A program made the translations under genes and the position numbers. Below the pieces are notes generated by a model. That model made no database searches. It was not told the DNA's origin and saw only the letters and a list, made by a program, of their open reading frames with translations. A DNA stretch of 64,000 nt, taken from Cloeon dipterum (taxonomy: Eukaryota; Arthropoda; Insecta; Ephemeroptera; Baetidae). The DNA lies in the NCBI RefSeq assembly GCF_949628265.1, contig NC_088786.1, positions 15,500,001 to 15,564,000 of the forward strand, written 5' to 3'. Numbering within the stretch: position 1 is the stretch's first letter; every line of letters begins with the position of its first letter. Positions 48,749-62,700 of this stretch are shown here, piece after piece.

Positions 48749-50979
48749 ATCACATCTTGAGATTTCATTTTCCCTATCAAAAGTCTAAATATAGTCACGA
48801 CGGTATAGGAATGTTGCTTTACCTTTAGCATCAGAACTTTGCTTCAATTAATATTGTGTAATACTTTTACAATGGGCGGGCTGAAGTTAATTTAAGAATT
48901 TACAAATGCATTTTAAAAGGCACACTTTGATAGCTACATTCTTCAACATTTTTTTGCTTTTTTAATCCTCATAAACCGTTATATTAAGTAAGTGTAATAA
49001 AAATTCCTTTTACGCAGAGGGGTGTATTCTTTTGTCCAAAGTCTTCAAATGATATTGCCTTCAAGGAAGAAAAAATGCTATCCAATCTTCCAACAGTCTC
49101 TTTCTTCAAGAATGTTTTATCAAAAAAGTTTATTGAATGACAATTATCATATCCACCAAAGAGATTATTCTTTAAATTGGATTGGTTGCCATTGACGAAA
49201 GATCAGTTGGGAAATACATATTTATGTCTTACCCCTCACCATCAGAGATTAAGTTGAATAATTCATAGCGACTTATTTTGTGTTGTTCCCTTTGTGCCAG
49301 CATTGTCGACAACCAGCCTCCCTGCGCGTATCGTTCGCCTCATCACATGCTGTGGTTACGCCCGCCCTCAATCCTCCTTTGCGGAGAGGACGCGTTCAAC
49401 AAACAGCTTAAAACTAATTTTATCACCTCACAGAACAATAAAGGGCGGTTTTCGGGGGCTTAAAGATTCTTTACCGAGCAATCATCTTTTTATTATTTTA
49501 CACACTCTCATTACCATGCGCGTCTTGTTTGCTGCCGCTTCCAAGCAGCCTGTTCCCACACTTTCGACGCGTTTCATATTTTACGAGTGGCAATAAAAAT
49601 CTGAAAAGAAAATGACTCCATTGTGCTGATATTAGTATCCAGCGCACCGTCAAAGGGGGCAGACAGCCGGGGATTTGTTTTGCACGCGCCCTCGCTGCTC
49701 GCGGGCAATTAGGAACAACTCGTGGGTCGGTATGATACACACACGCACCGAGCCTATTCACTAAAACTTATGGCTGCATTGTTTCCCGAAAGTTTAAGCT
49801 GCTTGTTTGCAAACTCCAAAGTGCCGGCACGCGTGCTGTAAAATTCACGCTAAGAGTGTGTGTGTGTGTATGTAACATTGCCATTATTTTGGCTCTAATC
49901 AAAGTGCATATTTGTCTCGCCCAAACAACACACTTTACGACACCTGCTCTCTTAGAAAAAGGGATTAGTGAAAAAAACACGCACCTTCTTTTGACAAAGC
50001 TCTTTTAGCTGGAAAATTTTACCAGGCATTCTGTATAGCGAGCAACTTTACAACAAGAGATTTAAAAAGTCATGCTCCCATTTTTTTGATCGACTTAAGC
50101 CTATTTTATGAAACTTCTAAGAATTAGATTAACAAGTTATATCAGCCGAACTAAAATAATCAACAAAATAGCCTCATGAGATATTATATTTGACGTACTA
50201 AAACGGGGCAAAACAAAAGGTTCCATTTTTTAAACATTGTCAACAAAAGAAAATTACATGTATATGTCCAAACCCATTAAGATTAAATTTTCTATTATAT
50301 TTTGGTTTTGGACGTAGGCAAGTATGGGGAAAAGTTACCCTGCTGCAATGGCCCATATAATAAAAAAAGTTGAACCTATAATCCAGCATACAATTTCTCA
50401 AATGAAATAATCCATTTCAACCCAAGTAGTGTATGTATTTCGCTTGAATCAGTTTTGAAGCAACCTGTATACATGGGGATGGTTCTTTAAATAAGCTAGA
50501 GAGGAGTATGTTCCTTTCGCGTGTATAGCGCGGTCACTGCATACTTTTTATTTGGCTATTTATTTTTAAATGATAAAAATAAATGAAATATCAAATATGT
50601 ACCATTATGGCTTGCTTGCAAAAGATGATATAGTGTTATGAATTTAATGGATCATATATTCCATTGAAACACGCTAACTGTGGTGACTTTGACGCGCGGA
50701 CAATGAACATTTTTGCAACCGCTTCTCATTAAAAAGTTTTTCTAGCTGAATAATATGTATGCGCTTTCAAAGAAGACTGAGAATGGCGATGGTTTAGTTT
50801 TTGTTCCGACCGTTTTTGTAAATATGAACATGTTCACCCTTCTTGGTCACAATTTTTGATTTTGATCTGCAAAAAATCCACAATCAAGGTTGAATATATT
50901 TTTTTAGGGTAAAACAATTTTACGTTTGGAACTCTTTATAGCTATAATGAGAAAATGTGAGACACCCGCACTGCTGCTA

Positions 50980-51100
50980 TACGTTTTGGCAGAAACGCTA
51001 GACATTTGGCCCGTGAAGCCAAATTAAGCAATCACGCATGCCCCACCGGAAAGGTGCAAACCAGCGAAAAGCGGATCGATAGGCGCTCTCTCGCCTCCAA
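50980..51100 (-). repeat. tRNA-like SINE family, copy B
   Basis: On the plus strand GAAACGCTAGACATTTGG, CCCGTGAAGCCAAAT, CACGCATGC and AAAGGTGCAAACCAGC match 36350-36415 in order. There is a short insertion (TAAGCAA-like) relative to copy A. It is shorter than copies A and C. Confidence 0.6.
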
Positions 51101-53691
51101 ATTTGCAGTGCAAATAAGTGTCACTGTACGTAAGCAATTTAATCTCTTAATGCGAGCTGTGATTTACAATGCAAACTTCCAGCTTGAATTACTTAGCTTA
51201 ATTGAAAACAAGTGGCAAACACAGTGCATTTTGTAAGCAAAGCTTAGATCCGGAACGGCTTGAAAACATGAGATGCACATCAAAAAAATCTCCCAATCTA
51301 GCAGCTGGACCAAAGCAACAAAGAGAGGAACGCTCATTCTCCTTTCCTCGTTGGATCGGACGCGCATTGTTTCATGATTGTTACGCCACCAAATCGAAGC
51401 ATTTTTACTTGGCAGAATAATGAACGCTGGAAAGAAAGAGCGGTCACGTGGTGCGTCGTCATTAGTATCGGTTTGTGAAGGTGAGGTTGTGTGGAATAAA
51501 TATCATCATCATCATCAACAGAAAGTGTATATAATATGCATTTCGCCTAAGGGAAGTCAGGTGTTGTTCTCGCTGCGGCTCTCTAGACTGCCCGTCACCA
51601 TAACACACACACGGCTCTCCGCGCGCCGTGTTTGTTCCTCCCACTCAGCATCAGATTTCAACCCAGGGTCATATTTAGGGTCAAGGGAAATGCCGAAACC
51701 TTATGTAAAATTTAGTTGGTTTTACCTGCCGAGCCAGCCAGCCCTCCAGAGTAGACTGCGTGGCGAATAAATTTCCAGCACGCACGCGGTGCAAACAAGA
51801 TAGCCCCAGCCGGCTGTGCGGGGAAGGGCGCACACGCGGATTAAGTTCTGCTCGAGGATTTTCTAGCAAATGTTAGAGTTTCGCACACAAAATAACGACC
51901 TCGCATTTTCGATTTACTGCCTCCCCGCGGTACAAACTTGTTTGCAATCAGTTTTTGCATATAAGCTTGATAAATACGCAACTTAAGTTTTACGTGGTGT
52001 CACTTTCAATCTCATCTGTCTTTTTATACATTTCATTTTTTTCTCCAATAAAAAGTCAAAATAAATTTTTAAAATTTAATGTTGACGTCACAAATGATAT
52101 CACACTTTGGAGAAGTAGTGTTAGTGAGTTAGTGATATTGCGAAATCGTAAATATTTAAGTTGTGTTTTAGCATTCAATAGGCAGTAAATGCTTAAGCCC
52201 CTCCTCTAAATGTATACATAAAGCGATATAGAAAGTTAGGAAATCCCTGACTTTAATAAAGGAAGAGACTATCTTTGAATATTCAAAAATATTTATGGAA
52301 TGGAAAGCTGAGGAAAATTGAATTATTTCGGTCAAGCATGTCAGGGTTAATGTGACATCCTGACAAATATGTAGAACGGATCCAATACAAAGAAATAGCA
52401 CGGACAAAGAAATTTTTAACAATAGAGCGGATAGGTAGAATTTAAGAAAAATGGGAAAGAGTTAACGGGGAAACAAAAATTGAATACATTCACGGCATGA
52501 GAAAAATTAAAAGATTTGCTCCTTGGGCTCCATGTTGAGCTTTTCAATATAAAAGCTGGCAGTGTTTCTTCTGTAGCACTTTTATTTCCACTTGAATTAA
52601 AACAGTAGAGGTATTTTGTAAAACCAAAGTTGTCAGATTTTTTAACTCTGAAGATGCTGCAGTTGTTAACTTTCACCCCGCAAGTCAATTTGTCAACAAG
52701 CACGCAGTTTATACCGTGTCTATGGTGACAAAGAACCCCTATCACCAAAGGCGCTTGGTTCCGAGAAAATTATAGTAAAAATTGCTTTGACATATGTGGT
52801 TCGACTCATGTCACAATGCTTCCGCGGGGCAACTTCCAAAAAGAATTGCTGTCTCGCTTCACGCATTATTATGTTGAATCGAGCCTTAAAATACGGATCA
52901 GCTCAAGAATGCGATTTACAAAAATGCATCCGTGCTCACAGGCAGATGAGCTTTCTTCTGTGAGGCTCGCTAGACTGCTTGGCGCGTCCGCACAACAGCT
53001 ATTAATTATAGAACGAGGTCCTTTTCTGACACATTGCTCCAACATATAGAAATCCTTGCCGTCGCTGATGCGTCAGTTTACAAAGTTATGAATAACAACT
53101 CTTTTTTGAGAAGATTTGGAGAGAAACATTAAAAATAGGATAGCAAGATTGTGCGATTACAAATTTGGATGAAGATCTAGAATATTTTACGTCATCAAGC
53201 AATTAAGAAACCTTCTGATAAGTCTCCTGGTGACACAAACCTGTATACCTTAGCCATGAGCAGAATAGACTCTTCCAGAAATATCTAGTTGGAAATCATA
53301 TCAAGTTAGTGTTTACTTTCCACATTTTTGCAATCGGAATGGTGATTTGCAAGATACAATATTATCAATTTACACAACATGGCTGATTTATTTTGCTAGA
53401 TAGAATTACCTCGGCCGTGTGTACACTTTATGATTAATCGCTTTCTTTTCATCGCTGTAAAAACCGCCGAGGAATATTATGATCACTACAAACGGACAGA
53501 CATAATTCATTTACATTTCAGCAATAACATTCTTTTTGTTTACGAGACGAGTATCATGCTGCGCGCAATAATTAATTTTTAATTGCTACCGGCGGGCAGA
53601 TTAAACTACCGCATTCGCTATTGCTATACTCAAACCGGCGCTGTCGCTCTAAATCTTTTCCACTTTTGAAGCGTTTCGATCGATGCCAAGT

Positions 53692-53717
53692 GCAGCAGCA
53701 GCAACAGCAGCAGCAAT
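53692..53717 (+). repeat. Imperfect (CAG)n run
   Basis: CAGCAGCAGCAACAGCAGCA-type repeat outside any recognised exon. Confidence 0.8.
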
Positions 53718-53936
53718 AATATAATAACCACTCCGCCGCTGGAAGAGCAGACGCACGCAGGAGGTCTCTCCACCGCTGATCTGATAAGAAGCTGAAATTA
53801 ATTCGACCGCCTGCACTGATGGCAAAATATGATTACATTAACGGCGCGCGTGAGATGCCCTTGAAGCGCCTTGAAGTGCATTTGATCAAATGCTGCTGCA
53901 GCTGCAGGAGAGCTCAATTCTTGCAACACGCGCGCA

Positions 53937-53939
<3 letters not shown>

Positions 53940-53999
<60 letters not shown>
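53940..53999 (+). repeat. (GA)n microsatellite, 60 bp
   Basis: An uninterrupted GA run of about 30 units, the longest simple repeat in the window after the AT run. GAGA-type sequences can act as regulatory sites in insects, but nothing else here supports that. Confidence 0.95.
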
Positions 54000-54004
<5 letters not shown>

Positions 54005-57000
54005 CGAAAGAGACACTCAATATTTCACGCGCCAGGTGCGTCTAAACAGGCTGCATGCACACGGACGAACGACATTGTTTTTGTGCTAGAGTTGCCACCG
54101 CGCGTGCACGCCGGTGTCATTAGACGATGATTTTCTTCCCTGTGCCCGCCGTACTTGCGTGCAGATATACGCGGATTGACGCACATTATTTTCTCTCATG
54201 CGCCAACTCCGCGCAGGCGGAGGCTCACAATGGCTGCGCTGTCGCTGCTCTCCGGCTTCATTTCAATGTCGTTTGCATTTCATTTCTGTGTGCGTGTGTG
54301 CTAACCAAGATGTTTATGGATTTTCAGCACGCTTCCTCTTCCTGCTCGGCGCTCGCGGCTGATCCTCGCGCGGCACGACGCACTATTTGCAAAAGCGGGC
54401 AGAAGCCGAATAAATAATCTAACTTAACCTCTTTATTTGATAGTTGAAACTAAATGCATCTCGACATGTTTCAGCTCCAACTGGTGCACTTTTTATGAGA
54501 ATTAATATTTTGGTGATAAATTTATAAAGCACTGCGTGTTTTATAAAGTTGTTTGAAAATCTCACTTCTTATGCACTGCTCGATATCAAGGAAAATTAGC
54601 GACTTCATTTGCAGATCGTATTATATAAACACTGCTAAAAAAGAATAAGATAATCCACAAATGTTCTAAAATTATTTCCATGTAAAAAAGCGAATTTGAT
54701 CTAGTAATCGTTTCAGCTGCATCTACCACCAAAAACGAAAGAGGTTTAGCACATTTACTTGTATAGATAGAAACGAATAATGCACTATACCAAAAAGGTA
54801 TAGAAACTTAATTATGACACGTAAAGAAACTCCCTTTATTTGATAACTTTTATGTCCAAATATTTTTACGCTTAATCAAGCAATCACTGACTTTCATCAT
54901 CTGACTTAATTATATAGAACTCCAGAAAAATTTCGAGGGAAATGTCGTTTTAAAAGTTCCCCATGCATTGGGTAAAAAAATGTTTCACAACTATAATTTG
55001 TGTCATTTGTCTTTGTAGCTGCACTTATAACTGCTCCTATAAGTTCTGCTAAGTAAGCAACTATCAAGTGTTATATTGTTGCAATCAAACGTGCTGTCAA
55101 TTTACATATCCCTGCCGAAGTCCGACTGAAAATATTTTACTACACTCTGACCTTTGCACAAAGCCGGCGCGTGTTTGGGTAATACGTGCGCTGCTATATT
55201 CTTACCATCAAACAACGAACGTTTGTCGCGCGCTCGCTTGACCAGGTGTGAAACTTTCACCGCGCGCATTTCGGAAAATGAACACAAAAATACCGGGCGA
55301 GGTGTTGGCACCGAAATCGAAACGACAGCCGCGCCGAGAGGTGCGCGGAGGCGACGCGTCCGGCACGTTGCATACGCGACAGGCGCAGCTAGGAATGAAA
55401 CCCGATTTGCAGGTCGGGCGGGAGGAGTCGACGGCGTGCAGAACGAGAGCAAAAATAAAAAGCGGCTGCACGCATTCCTCAATTAGGCTTTAATAAATGT
55501 AATTTTGGCCGCGGGGCGAGTTCGGCGGCGGGATGCGCGAATGCGAATGCCTCTGTGTGTTTTCGAGCAGCATTTTCACTCACTCGCTTGTGTATAAAAC
55601 TTTACTTCTTCTTATTTCATCGTGACTTTTAGATGATTAATTGTTATGGAGAAAAAGAAGCTCTTTTCTGATGTTGCACGGTCTCTCTCCGGCACTCTCA
55701 GCCGACCTGCTCGCTTGCTGCTGCTGCTTGATGATGATGGTATTTTCATTTATAACCCCCGCAGCAATATTACAAAAAGACAAGAGCCGCAACCATGCCA
55801 GCAGCCAGAGAATGTTATTTCACAGACGGGCATATATGTTCTATAAAAGTTATTTCGAATCGCTTGTACAAACGTGTACTTCGTCAGCAGAAAAATACAA
55901 GGGAATTGAAGAGATCCCCGCAACTTGTTGGTATTATAAGAAAGTGACCTTTCTGCGTGCGTGACTATCAGTGAGTGTCTTATGGGAAGGTTTTGTCTCG
56001 TTCAAATAAAATTTATTAGCTCTGGTTTTCTTTCTCTCAAAACTCCAAGACACAAAAACTATACGCATTCGCTTCTTTTTTGAAATAAAATTTCAAATAA
56101 TCGAGACCTTCATCAGCTTTTGGTTTGTTAGTGTTCTGAACTTAAGATAGACGTGCTCTCAAGGGCAAACCTCCTTCCTCACTTTAATTATTTCTAAGAG
56201 AATTTTAAACTATATACTCATATCATTTATTCCCTAAAAATCAAATAGTTTTAAGAAACCACACTTAAATTGGGTTGATGATAATTACGAATTTTATTTT
56301 TAAATGTGGATACATTGATAGCCGGAGGCACCAGCCGCGGTCAATGTCCCTGAGGCCTTAAAAGGCTGACCTTATTTGTGAAGCAAAGTCAGATTTTTTG
56401 CTGATCTACCAATCCTAACCTTTTTCTTCTGCTGAATGAATGGTTTCTTGTCAACAAAATACTTACTATTTTTAATTTATCTGAATCTATATGCTTTGGA
56501 GATGAGACCTAGAGGTTTCTTTCTAGAATTAAACGATCGAGATATCGATCGACCTTGGATTTAAAAGCGAATTACGACGAAACCGTTTTGAAAGGTTTTC
56601 CTCAATTCGCGTGGTGAGAACGCAGGCCGTGTGATTTTTCTCCACAGAGGGTAGAAATCGCACTTGACGCGCGGCCGGTGCGGGTGAAAGAACAAAAAAG
56701 CGGTTTTGCGGCGGTATTGCTTTCAAGTAAGTGCTCCTTTTCTGCGTCGCTGCGATGGAGAAGGCCGCGAAAATTCCTTTCTATTATTCAAAGCAGACGG
56801 GAATTTGGGCAGGCGGCGAAAACAAACACACGCAAACAAACAAATAAGTGTCACGCAGCAGAACCGAAAAATTTCCTCTCTGTGCCGAATGGCGCGCGAA
56901 AAAGAGCCGAGTGCGAAGGTGTGGGAAAGGAGTTGAGATGGCCCAGCCGCTCTGGTTGAGCGCAGTGAATAATTCAACATCTGCGGCGGCGAGTTTCCAG

Positions 57001-59199
57001 GGAGGGGTACCTGAAAGAGCAAGCGAGATGATGCCCAGGTGTTCCATAAAGGCACTCACTCCAAAGGCAGTATATGCCCGTGGAAAGGAATTTAAAAAGC
57101 ATCGTCATTATTATTTTATCCTGCTCTCGCCGCGCGCTCCGCTTGCTTGATACAATTTGATTTTTAAAAAATATGTATCGTAAACTATAAAAAGGTTTTA
57201 TTGGCTGGCCCCGGCTTTAAGTAAAACCGATAATGATTATTGCTGGCTTGCTCGCTCACATATTCGTCCACTTGACTGGCCGGCAGATGCGCGTATTCTC
57301 TTGTTATATATTGCCGTGGCCGACAGGAATTATTTTCGTTTGTCCGAGCGGTCCCTCTAATAAGTATCATGAGCCAAACACTCAGCACTATTGAAAGGAT
57401 GCTGCATTAAATTGGGCCTTTTTATATATCAGATCCACTTTTCGGTTTCACTCGCTGCCGGGGCCGCCGCCGTTGCTTCCTTTTGGCCGGGCATATATCA
57501 ATTCTCGACCGCAATTAATCGATTTTTCCTCGTGATCTATGGTTGAAGCGTCAAATGAGTGGGTAATCAACATAACAGAGGAAAGATCTATTGACTGAAA
57601 ATTATTTCCTTGGATTTTGATAAAAGTTCGAGGCTGAGATTCCTCTAAAGTGTCAGTCACTGAATGCTAATTACAGGAGAATTGCGAGCGTTCATAAAAC
57701 TCTTCATTCCGAAGGAAAACTGTCAGATTTATGAGCCGGGGCTTGCTTTTCGCAGTACGCTGCGCAAATCAAGATTCAATGCCCGTTTTTGAGGTTGTAA
57801 ATTCAACACAGGAGTAGTGGCAGCTACGGCGTCAATTATTATTAAACCAGTTTGCGCGCATTCTCGCGAGCTGTACACGCCTCTTTTATAATTTAAACTC
57901 CCTTAACAATTGTGCGTGTGGTATCATTATGTATATGAACCGAACACAGTATTATTATGTACACGTTTACAACTAGTTGTCAGCCGGCAGAATGCATACA
58001 ATGATCATAAATTTAAACCAACTTGAATCACACTAAAAGCAAATGTAATGAGAGGAGAATCCCATCTGCTTTTGTTTTAATAAAAATAATGACACTGGAA
58101 ATTATCAAACATCTTGGGAGTTTCTCGTCAGTAAACAAATTTGAGTGTGTACTTTAACGTGTGTGTCTAATCAAGTATTTCTACAAATATGTAACTCTCC
58201 CATTCATGTTGCTCCTTCACAGAAAACGCTGACGGTCGTGAGAAAAATGCCTTTGCCGCATGTGACGTTAAAATAAGGGGTTTTAAACCCTCAGAAACGC
58301 GCGCATCATCAAGGAGAGAGAATAAGAGCTCTCATCTCCCGCTCGCTCGCTCTCTGCTATCTTCTAAAACAAAGCCATTATTTTGACCGCACTTTAGACA
58401 CATAAAGCATTTTTTTTATTCTCTCCAAGGTGGCCAATGAAAGGAATCTCTCAAAATATTTCCTTTCCTGAGTCCCATGGTGAGTGTGCTCAAATATATA
58501 TAGCCAGGCAAAAACACCTGAAGCACTTTGTTTATATTCCAAGGCGGGCGGGGTGACTGCCGAGAAGGATGGCACTCACTCGCGGGCCCAAGCTGTCTGT
58601 TAATGCTGCCTAATGGATATTACACACACAACACACTTTCAAGAGCACAGATTCTTCCTCGTCGGCGTATAGACTCCGCGCGTGTAATAGATGCACGCAG
58701 CGGCGAGAGGAAATGCCTAGTGATTAGAGTCTCTCTCCCGGCTCGAAAATTCGCTTCGAGGAATTCTCAAGTGTCAGTCGCCTACTGTGCAATAAGCATT
58801 TTGCATATTTTTGCTCGCCTCTACCTTTCTGGAAAAAATCACACAACTGGCCAGTCGATCCAAGTCCTTGACCACTTTTCAACTTTTGCGTTTCAACTCT
58901 CAGCGCAGGCCAACCAAGTGGCAGTGAACGAAAATTTCACAACATTGGCTTGCTTGCTCTTGGTTTACACGCGTGCGAATGAGAAAACGCGCTGCTTTAT
59001 TGTGTGTGTGCTATGGTGCTGCTGCTCATTTCCAAGCGTTTATATATAAAAGATATACATTCATTGAAATCGCATACGCACAGCAGCAGCAGTCCAGGCG
59101 TTATGTATTATTTCGAGAAGAACCTGTTTATCCCAGAATAAATAATAAAGCATGCTCGCTCATGTGGGAGATTTTCTGTATGTCGAGCATATTGAGACA

Positions 59200-59202
<3 letters not shown>

Positions 59203-59246
<44 letters not shown>
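59203..59246 (+). repeat. (CT)n microsatellite
   Basis: An uninterrupted CT run of about 22 units. Confidence 0.95.
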
Positions 59247-59251
<5 letters not shown>

Positions 59252-60241
59252 TTAATTCTAAAAAACAGCAGATAATAGCATTCCTATATTTTCACACTAT
59301 GGCGCCGCGCGAGCAAGCTGCACACTTGAAATAATTACGAGAAATGGCAGTTATAAATCTTTCGCGCTAATTGACAGCAGCTCTGAGAAAATTCACGCTT
59401 AAAAAGCAGAACATCGAAGGGGAAAAGCAGCGAGCCGTTTATTTATATGATAACGCCTTGCGGGGATGTGTCAACTTTGGCAGATTTGCATCGTGTGAAA
59501 ACCCATCTGACGTTGAAACGTTCACATTGGCCAATACATTAGCATAATTTTATGATTTTTACTGAATTATTTTTTGTTAACTAGCTCGTATCACACTAAA
59601 TAAAAAAAGAAAGTTCCTGTGTATGATTCCCAGCTAATAATAATGAGCATTAATATATTATATAATAGATCAAATTTGCAGTGCATTTGTCTGCATTTGT
59701 ATCGTCAGTAATTCATGATAACATTAAATTAATTTGCAAATAAAAATAAATTCCAATTATTATGCAGTAGCAGATAAGGATATTTTAAATCAAAACAATA
59801 ATCACCAAGGCTTGTTCTCGGAATATACATTAGTATGACGTGACCGAATCTCCAACGTATACCTGCTGCTGCTCGAAAAAGTGCTACCAACTCAAATATT
59901 TATTTTTGTATGAGTTTGTTGATTTTTCTTCGAGCGGCACAAGGTTGAGAGGTCCGTGAAAAAGTTGCAATAAAGCCAACTGGGGCCACATGAGGATTTA
60001 ATTTATAGCCTGAAAATAATCACATCGAGAAAGAGAAAAAGCAGCGCAGAGAACAAGAGCTGCGGCTGCGAGCGATGGATGGATGGACCTCTGACTGTGC
60101 CAAGGGTCAGGCCTCCCTGCCTTAAAAATGCTGTACACCTGTGCCGTGGAAAACTGCCTTGAAATATTATCCTGCCGCACACTCTCATCTCGCCCCTTTG
60201 CCGCACGCATTAAATTATTTCACGCAGCAGTTCAAACATAA

Positions 60242-60265
60242 ACACACACACACACACACACACAC
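60242..60265 (+). repeat. (CA)n microsatellite
   Basis: An uninterrupted CA run of about 12 units. Confidence 0.95.
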
Positions 60266-61790
60266 GCGCGGCATTAAATTTGTCGGCGTGATTTTCTTAT
60301 TCTTGCGAGCCTCTCGTGAAATTAATTTTAAATGGAATTCGTTTGCCTTGAATGAGTTCCAAAAGGGGAATCCTTTCACCCTGTTAGTCGGCTCGTTCAT
60401 CATACAGGCATAATGGCTTTATTTATTTTTGAATCGAAAATGTGGATCAACAGAGTGATATTTCTTGCGGCAGGTAGAAAATGTAAATGGAGAACGCGCG
60501 CTTTGTAATAAATAAATCAATTATCTTTTCCCGCTGGATAATTAAGACCGCCCAGAAGGTGCTTTGTATGTACAGCTTGGAAAGTCAAAGTCAGTCAGTC
60601 GCTGTTGGAATGTGGAATATGCACAAACAGTTGTATTATAAAGCTGATTATGTTGTTTATGGTGCTATGGTGATGGGTGCTTATCTAGAGCTATGTGGAA
60701 TTATGTCCTCCTTGCAGACATTTTTTCTCAAGCAATCTGGAATTTATGGGTGCTTTTTAATTAATAGAGGAACAGTTTCGAGTGTCCTTTGCCATAAATA
60801 ATACAATAAATGCTCAAGACATCAATAAATTAGCAAAGGCATAGAGCAAATTTAAAAGTCAAAGGTTGCGATTTCTTGCTGATCATTGCAATTGGACTTC
60901 TTATATTCTGAGTTGGCTCTTCCTCAATCAAGTTAATGTTGTCTCACCAGATGGGGATTCTAAAGTAATCAAGTCATTAATTGGCTTCGTCTCTGTCTCA
61001 GCAATGACACCTTGTTGGATGTTGCATCATACGCGCGTAGAATTTGCATAAAACAACCCACGTCACCAAGCATTTTTACATAACTTGTAAAGTCGGTATT
61101 ATCCGTTAAAATCCAGTTATTTCCAGACGCAGCTGTACTAGACCAGCTTCGCAGGCATAATGAAGACGCATTCAAAACCAGCCAATGAGAGATGATAAAA
61201 ATAACAATTTTTTTGTATAAAATTGTTTTCGAAGCAGATTCGCTTCTTGGAATCGATATCGAGTGCGGCGCGTGCAGTCCATTCACATTTGCAAAGTTAT
61301 CTCAGTGGACTTAATTCTATTTCCAGCCGAGTCGAGTTTATCTGGCGCAGTTAGTTGCTCTTTTGATTATTGAGAAGAGAGGAAACCCATGCAGAAGATT
61401 AATTCGCTCGTTTCCGCTCGATTGCATTGCGGTTGTCGACACACATTTAACTCAGACGGTTCGAGCTCATTTACGCTCTGACCCTCAATTAAGAGACTTG
61501 ATTTTAGCTTACGACTGAAGAAATCGGGAAAGATTGTGCTAAAATACAACTATGGGTTTTGATCTTATAGCATCTTTATTAACTATCGTCGTATTTAACA
61601 AAAACACTAATAATTTTAGTACTTTGTGAAAGACTCGTTTGAGAGACATGGAATTCAACTTGCTCTCGAACTTATATAATAAATTTATAATCCAATCGAA
61701 CAAGAACAAGGATTCTTCGAATTAAAAAAAATATATATTTTATTCATGCAGCTTAACATATTAAGTAAAATTTAATCTTAAAAATAATAC

Positions 61791-61965
61791 CCTGAGTTGG
61801 TTGTTTCCGGAGAGTGTTTAAATTTTTTCCCACCACCACACCATCAATATTTATTGTCTCAAGCAGATTCTGCAGAAAACAGTCATTTCCTCTGAGCAGG
61901 GCTGCTGTTGTGCCGGTTGGAATAAACACACTCTCTGTTTTGCATGATTCATCAACGAGAGGCGT
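61791..61965 (-). CDS. CARD-domain gene, exon encoding N-terminal half of the CARD
   Basis: A 175-nt open segment from a candidate acceptor (TTTTTCACAAG|ACG) to a donor (CTCAGG|GTATTA). It encodes TPLVDESCKTESVFIPTG, TTAALLRGNDCFLQNLLE and TINIDGVVVGKNLNTLRKQ, then PTQ plus one base. The pattern LL-x-x-N-x-x-x-L-x-x-LLE-x-x-x-I followed by V/L-x-x-x-x-LR is what CARD helices 1-3 look like before the 'RG' block in the 37-kb exon. Leftover phase (1 nt) fits the microexon. The start codon is not in this exon: the frame stays open upstream without an in-frame ATG, so at least one more 5' exon is expected, perhaps beyond the window. Confidence 0.5.
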
Positions 61966-62520
61966 CTTGTGAAAAACCACGCGGGAACCAAGATAAATAT
62001 ATATTAAATATATACCTACATCGCCACAATAAAACGGGCAGCAGCAGCAGTCTCTCGTTCTCGCTCAGCCAACTCGGCGGGCAAAATGCGCGCGAGAATG
62101 AATCACGCCGGTTAGAGGTGCTTCCTGATTGCGCATAGCATCTCTCGCCGCGGCTTTAGTTAGTAAATTACAGTAATCTGCGCACGAATAATTATGCTAA
62201 TGCTACTCGCAACGAGCATTATCGTAATAAAATTGAGCATTCGCGCGGAGCCCATAAAATAAAATGCGAATAAGATCGCGGCTTCTTGTGGGAAAACGTG
62301 ATCTGCTATTGTAGCAAATTCCTTTCATTCCTTATCCGCCCTCAATGGCGTTGCAAGCATTTGATTTAAACGCAGTATTTTGGGCTCGTTTTTTTAACTC
62401 AAACCTCTGCATGTAAGATTAACATTAAAATTGTCAACTTGGATTGATGGATCTTTTTTTAATTATTGTAAAATTTATAATATAAATTGAATAATTAACA
62501 TCGTAACTCCCTTTGCATTC

Positions 62521-62700
62521 GGGTCTGAGAGGATTGCGAAAGCTTTGCGACTCGCTATTTGCTGGTTTGCACTTTTCCAGCATGCGTTCATTAATTTCAC
62601 GGGACGAAATCCTAGCGTTTCAATACAAAGACTCCGGTGCGGGGGTAGTAACACGAGCTGGCCTTTTTCTGGACTAGGCCCATGTTATTTAGACACGGAG
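62521..62700 (+). repeat. tRNA-like SINE family, copy C
   Basis: TTTGCTGGTTTGCACTTTTC, CAGCATGCGTT, TTTCACGGGACGAAAT, CCTAGCGTTTCAATAC, CTCCGGTGCGG and GCCCATGTTATTT match the reverse complement of copy A over about 180 bp, including its distal part, which sets the family's minimum length. Confidence 0.65.

Larger units (their letters stand above)
44999..61790 (-). other. Proposed 16.8-kb intron of the CARD gene
   Basis: No convincing exons were seen. It contains the 35-bp tandem array at 48313, the foldback at 48574, SINE copy B at 50980, the (GA)n at 53940, the (CT)n at 59203 and the (CA)n at 60242. Long ORFs near 55.2, 56.7 and 58.5-59.0 kb look like chance in stop-poor GC-richer patches. 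Confidence 0.4.

Noticed and set aside
55102..55486. Overlapping 110- to 126-codon ORFs on both strands
   Set aside because: GC-rich patch rich in Arg/Ala codons, no domain or splice support.
56723..57059. Minus-strand 91-110 codon ORFs with a possible 49-nt intron
   Set aside because: Splice-like motifs are present but the peptides are low in similarity to anything known, and the region is stop-poor on both strands.
58528..59049. 173-codon plus-strand ORF
   Set aside because: No recognisable domain. It lies in a stop-poor patch beside a CT microsatellite and has no splice or promoter support.
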